A stretch of DNA of 64,000 nucleotides from the NCBI GenBank assembly GCA_014529385.2, contig CM043967.1:81478278-81542277 (forward strand), in the 5' to 3' direction. The notes below the pieces were generated by a model. That model saw only the letters and a list, made by a program, of their open reading frames with translations, had not been told where the DNA came from and searched no databases. Made by a program: the position numbers and the translations under genes. Origin of the DNA: Adiantum capillus-veneris. Lineage: Eukaryota > Streptophyta > Polypodiopsida > Polypodiales > Pteridaceae. How positions within the stretch are numbered: the stretch's first letter is position 1; each line of letters starts with the position of its first letter. Shown in pieces: positions 59,365-64,000 of the stretch.

Positions 59365-59944
59365 CTACTTCTTCTCCAAAGGTACAAAGGGTATATGTTC
59401 CTTTCCGACATATACATTAACAACGCAATTTGACATGTTGCAAACTGGAAACACTGACACAGGAAGATGTGGACCACCAATACCTAGAGCTCTAGCCGAC
59501 TCACGCGGAAGCTCATACAGAAGGATCTCATCAAAAGGAATGTCTTCCCCTATTCTGTAGGGAACAAAAGGCACACTTGGCTTCAAATGACCACCACGTG
59601 AACCAGCAATACCAATTGAACATCCTTTACCAGCAACACCAACTTCCTTACTGCCACCTGAACCAGCAATACCAGTTGAACACCCTTTACGAGTGGAACC
59701 AATATTACCAGCTGAAGCACAAGAACTACCAACATCAACTAACATATCAATAGTAGAAGCGGTGCAACCACCAACAAACCTTGCTGATAACCCTCCCGCA
59801 AGACCAACACAAACAATAGCAACCTGTCCACAAATAGCAGCAACTTGTCCACCACCAACAGCAGCAACCTGTCCACCACCAACAGCAGCAATTTGTCCAC
59901 CAACATCAGCAACATCTTGCTTCTTTCCACGAGCACCACCACCT
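59365..59944 (-). CDS. glycine-rich ORF downstream of the recombinase
   Basis: An open frame of about 193 codons follows an AG acceptor-like site at 59945. It starts with a Gly/Ala/Val repeat (GGQIAAVGGGQVAAVGGGQ), continues Gly/Cys/Ser-rich with two CSxGIAGS repeats, and ends in a less biased block (LPRESARALGIGGPHLPVSV, YVGKEHIPFVPLEKK) before the stop. It may be a further exon or an alternative 3' end of the recombinase gene. However, the phase of the best donor (GTAGGT at about 60076) does not fit, so I keep it separate. No family is recognised. Confidence 0.35.
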
Positions 59945-60071
59945 GAACCACATAACAAAAACCGTAAAACCAATTAGACTACCAACACCAACAATCATCA
60001 ACTTACATTAACCAACGAAAAGCACAACCTTCAATATTCTGACAGAAGTTTGAGAACTTTTCCTCCAAAAC

Positions 60072-61956
60072 CTACGGGTAGGCCTTTAGTCTTCCACACC
60101 CGTCAAAAGGCTGAGACAGAATATCTTGCGCAGCAGCCATGCGCACCTCACTTGAGAGGTCATACTTCTCATATGACGTAGGACGCTTATGTCCTGTCAC
60201 CATCATTCCAACCTCGCAAGGCACCTGTCCAAGACTCATTCGAGTCACACAAGTGCTTCGTAAGCTCTTATTACTGAAATTTCCACCAACTCCTGTCCTA
60301 TCGCCAATTGACTTCACAATATTGCTCAACACCTTCACCGACACTCTGTTACGACTATACCAAATCTGCAAGAAATTTAGTAATCGATAATTGACTCAGA
60401 AAAATGTAAAAATTCCACACCAAGAAATATGACAAAAAAACTTATTAAACGTGCATGCGAGGAGAGTTAATTGGCTGCAAAAACATAAACAGCAGATTCT
60501 TATCACCCTCAACAATACACAGCATGTGACACATCAACTGATCAAATGTCAATACAACATCATCATCACGAACTGTAACAGTAGGTCGAAAGTGCTCCGG
60601 CTGAAAATGCATCAAGTCAACCTTATAATTTTTGCTAGCACTCTCACAAAACCTGCAAGCACGAAAAAACTCAATACCACTAAGTGCCAACTAAGAAGCT
60701 TATCGCTATAAGCTTGAAACTCACAAACCAACCTAACATATTCTCCAAGCTCATCTTTACCACGCGAGAACATCATCCTCTCAAGCTTATAGAGCTCTAA
60801 ACCACCCCTGATTGAGAAATGCAACATGCAAAAGTAAGCAAATCTCATTCGACACCCATGACCATGCTGGATATTGAAATCAACATCCGGTAGAATCTCC
60901 TGCTGCAAACTAACACCAATCACTGAAGCTTTTTTCCTCTCCTTGCAAACTCCAGCAGCGACTGACCTTCGCATCGTAGCCAGAATAGCGTTCTGAGTTG
61001 ATTTAAAGATAGGATTCCGTACAATATCAAACGGAACCTCAACAATACCAATAGCAGCAACTCTCAAATCCTTCTCCTTTTTTATCATTCTACCAAAGCA
61101 CCGCAACATTCCCATCAATGTGTTTGATGGAAATAAGCCACCATCCTGTTTACATACCACAACAAAAAACCTAGCAAGTATTTCATTTAGTTGACGAAGA
61201 TCCAGCTTCTCAAGAGGAATATCACAATCCACACTACACATTTTCCTCCATGTATCAAACTTTTTACGTGCCCAATTATCCTTGTGTTTTGTGGCCCCAC
61301 TATCCCCATCACTCAACAACTCCTCAAGGTCACTATTACCAACAAGAAAACGTGGCACAGTATTGCTGCCAGCTTCCACATCCAGCATAGGTACACCACC
61401 AGCATCAGAACATTCAACAATACTACAAAGCACAGCACTTATACAGCAAAAAGCACAAATTACAAACAAAACAGTACGCAGACACAACACAACACAACAC
61501 CTACACAGCAGAAAGCACAAATTACAAACAAAACAGCATACAAATCAGTTAAAAAATCCATATCTAAATATTCCTAAGAAAACATACTTACATGCATATT
61601 CTAAATCACTAATTTTAACATGCATGCACAAAGAATTGTTAAGAAATACCTGCAGAAGGACAAATTTCTCCATCAGCTGATACAAATTCGACATTTGTCC
61701 CAGAACCCCCAAATTCGCTGACATTTGTTGCTGCAGAAGCTTCATCTGCTCCAAGTTGTACAACTGCTCCAAGTTCTACGACTGCTCCAAGATTACCTAC
61801 ACCATCTGCAGGTGCTTCATTAGGTCGACAAGAACTACTAACCCCATGAACTGCACCACCCCCAAGCTGCCCTCCAGCTTCACGACGCCCAGATGCACCT
61901 CCTCCAATATCCTCATCAACATCAGGCAGAAGGCAGAAGGTCGGCTGCGAACTCAT
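60072..61956 (-). CDS. Crypton-type tyrosine recombinase (DUF3504), multi-exon
   Basis: Tyrosine recombinases of this group move Crypton DNA transposons through a circular intermediate. Relatives have also been domesticated in animals (ZMYM2, QRICH1, KIAA1958). Exons 61422-60733, 60652-60451 and 60365-60072 join in phase at AG|GT-type borders and give about 394 residues without a stop. They hold the N-terminal core-binding domain (WARKKFDTWRKMC, LRQLNEILARFFVVVCKQDG, SNTLMGMLRCFGRMIKK), the first catalytic Arg (HFSIRGGLELYKLERM), and the C-terminal box (FSNKSLRSTCVTRM, VTGHKRPTSYEKYDL). That box has the second Arg, the TGH His and a candidate Tyr; Lys replaces the usual His in HxLR. A first exon from MSSQPTFCLLPD (61956-61650) is probable, but its phase is off by one. 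Confidence 0.75.
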
Positions 61957-62179
61957 TCCAAGCTCTCCCTTCGAACAAAAAGAACCTATACTCTCTGAGA
62001 GGTTCACCCCACAAAATACCTTCCAAAAAGTTCCACACTCGCTTTCTAGCAACCAAAATTCTTGCGGAACTCGACCCCTCAAAACACCACCTCTCAAAAC
62101 CCTAAAATCCATGCCTGCCATAGGCAAAGCAAAACACTCTTCCCTACGCACAGAAAACCCTAAGCAGCGCATAAAACCT

Positions 62180-62395
62180 GCACAAACCCTAGGACAAGGC
62201 GACCTGCACAAACCCTAGGAGAACCTGCACAAACCCTAGCAGTAGAGAGCACCTTAGGCAAAGAACATGCACAAACCCTAGCAGCAGAGAGCACCTTAGG
62301 CAAAGAACATGCACAAACCCTAGCAGCAGAGAGCACCTTAGGCAAAGAACATGCACAAACCCTCGCAGAAAGCAGAAGAATGCACAAACCCCATT
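62180..62395. repeat. tandem array of 42-bp units with AAACCCTA boxes
   Basis: GCACAAACCCTAG begins units at 62180, 62206, 62227, 62269, 62311, 62353 and 62382. The spacing is exactly 42 bp for 62227-62353 and shorter outside. Each unit carries an AAACCCTA telo-box-like motif, known from plant promoters. It lies just upstream of the recombinase gene. Confidence 0.9.
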
Positions 62396-62433
62396 GCTTG
62401 AAATGGCCCCCTTCCCCTAGACGTTTGACGGAC

Positions 62434-62553
62434 GGGAAAGGACCTCAAGTGTCCTTCCCCATAAAATAATTGCTCCCACGTGGCTCCTGGCCTTCGCAGG
62501 TCGCCACGTGGTCACAATTATTTTTGGGGAAGGACACTTGAGGTCCTTTCCCT
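62434..62553. repeat. 120-bp near-perfect palindrome with G-boxes
   Basis: The left arm, GGGAAAGGACCTCAAGTGTC onward (about 50 bp), pairs with the right arm, which ends GACACTTGAGGTCCTTTCCC. The mismatches lie around the ATAAAATAATT stretch and just before CACGTGG. Each arm has a CACGTGG core. The loop is about 18 bp. MITE-like or foldback. Confidence 0.9.
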
Positions 62554-63555
62554 ACACCTTCGAAGTACCCTCTTCACCTCTTTTACAAAGTGGAAAAATT
62601 GAGCTACTTTTTTTAAAATTTCGAACTATTTTGAGAGATTTAGGAATGACGAAATGTGGAAAAATTAAGCTACTTTGAAAAAAAAAATTACACTATTTTG
62701 AGAGATTTAGGAACGTCATTTTTTCCCTTACCCTCAATCGACATTTTCAATATTCAAAGCGGTACGGTTGGAAGCTGAGACAAAAGACAACACCCATGGA
62801 CTATATTACATGCTAAGCATAAGGCATGACTCTACTCAGCATATTGGTTCTCGCAATGTTGTTGGCTAATTTGTTTGCATTTGTTTAAATGGTGGTTTCC
62901 ACATGTGCTGCTACACGAGTCTAGTTGGTTGGATCCAAATTGAAGTGATTTATAGACCTATACATGAGCTCATGATCTTACATATCACACCTTGTAGATA
63001 TATCTATATTCATGAGGCCGTCTGCCTGGACTACTCACATGCTATAGTCATTTGGCCATCCACCTTATCTTCTTGTCTACAATCATCGCCTTATCTTTTT
63101 CTCTATAGTACTCTACCCATCTGCCTATACTAATTACACAAAGCAAATCTGAAATTGCTCCCACTTCTCCTCTAACCTATCATTAGGCTTCTCTTCTTAG
63201 TTGAAATCTCTCCAATACTCCAATGAGTTGTTCCACTTTGACGAGCATCTCAAAATGCGGCTTCAAATAAGTGGTCCGCCGAGGATTCTTCGACAAATTC
63301 TTGTGACAAAGCAAAGTAGATCGACGGATGGAAAGCCTATGAATTAGTGCTAGACTTGTAATAATCTCTTATAGTAAAGGTGAAACAAGTTTAAGGGGGG
63401 GTTAATAATTACTGACCTAGCACCAGGTTGTGGGCATACCAAAAACCCTTGGTTGTGAATACACCTAAAACTCACGAATCATGAGTATACCACAAACTCA
63501 AGGCTAAGAGTATACCTCAAACTCTATGTCATGAGAGTGGAATGTGGTTTGCGCT
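62554..63555. other. no gene seen; copia 3' flank
   Basis: Short frames only. From about 63390 repeated wording (TGAGTATACC, AAACTCA) leads to a polypurine tract. Confidence 0.5.
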
Positions 63556-64000
63556 TGAGGGGGGGATTGTTGGGTTTCCAAGACCTTGACCATAGAAAAC
63601 ACCCACAGTTATTCAACTGATAGGCAACACTCCTTTTGTGGAGTGTGCATGGAAAGGCATCACACATATATATGTAAAGGTTTTCATCAAGAAGAATATA
63701 GTGTGTCCTTTTTTAAATTTGTGAGTCGACCAGCTCTCTCTCTCTCATTCATGTCCTCTCTCGCTTCTGCACTCTCCCTCGCTGCCATGGCTTGCCCACG
63801 ATGGAATCCTCCATACCATACCCTACAGGTTGTACCCACTGATGAGGGCATTATCTCTTGCTAATTTCTTTAGTTCCTCAATGAAGTTATAATTAACCAT
63901 TTCAGCGGTCTCAAAATAGCACTATCTCCTATGTGAGTATGCATGTTGAAAAGATGCAGCACACTTTGAAAGTGCTTAAATTCTTTTACCAATCCTATGC
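63556..64000 (+). mobile_element. copia-type polypurine tract and 3' LTR, truncated by window end
   Basis: The tract TTGAGGGGGGGATT at 63555-63567 is followed by an LTR start TGTTGGGTTTCC at 63568, the arrangement at the 3' end of plus-strand plant copia elements. The LTR runs out of the window. No pol is readable upstream. Confidence 0.65.

Overview
The window is nuclear DNA of a land plant. The evidence is Ty1-copia elements with TGGTATCAGAGC primer sites, Athila/Tat-like and other Ty3-gypsy remains, a CACTA (En/Spm) element with both plant-type genes, PIF/Harbinger and hAT remains, GT-AG introns and a PLS-type pentatricopeptide (PPR) pseudogene. The PPR wording, the long CT/GA microsatellites and the dense nesting of old transposons suggest a seedless vascular plant, most likely a fern. 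That placement is inference. I see no rRNA or tRNA gene, no CRISPR array and no bacterial-style operon.

Layout. 1-16.3 kb is a four-level nest: a gypsy gag relic holds copia A (minus strand), which holds a 13.07 kb CACTA element (997-14066, target duplication CCT), whose transposase exon holds a young copia B (5848-11287, target duplication ATTAC). The CACTA 5' region carries a captured fragment of a host heavy-metal-associated (HMA) gene and a tRNA-derived SINE-like unit. 16.8-18.3 kb holds copia fragments. 19.5-21.1 kb holds an intact gene for a secreted 82-residue cysteine-rich peptide, flanked by two broken relatives. 21.4-23.8 kb holds gag, unknown-ORF and LINE fragments. 25.2-27.4 kb is a dead hAT transposase. 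27.6-36.3 kb is a plus-strand LTR element with a coiled-coil ORF, split by a solo LTR and by a complete LTR element (30079-35336) in which I recognise no gene. 37.5-43.4 kb holds the Myb-like and DDE genes of Harbinger elements, with a solo LTR between them. 43.4-51.3 kb holds Athila-like, gypsy and copia remains. 52-58.3 kb is largely non-coding, with hairpin elements, a copia LTR, a PPR pseudogene and very long CT arrays. 59.3-62.4 kb holds a multi-exon gene for a Crypton-type (DUF3504) tyrosine recombinase. The window closes in a copia 3' LTR.

The most notable loci are the Crypton-like recombinase, which I know from animals, fungi and protists but not from plants; the small cysteine-rich secreted gene, whose cysteine spacing reminds me of fungal secreted proteins; and the HMA fragment carried by the CACTA element. 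The CACTA genes are nearly complete. The transposase of about 1,100 codons can be followed exon by exon with one stop, one single-base frameshift and the copia insertion, and the companion 371-residue gene is open.
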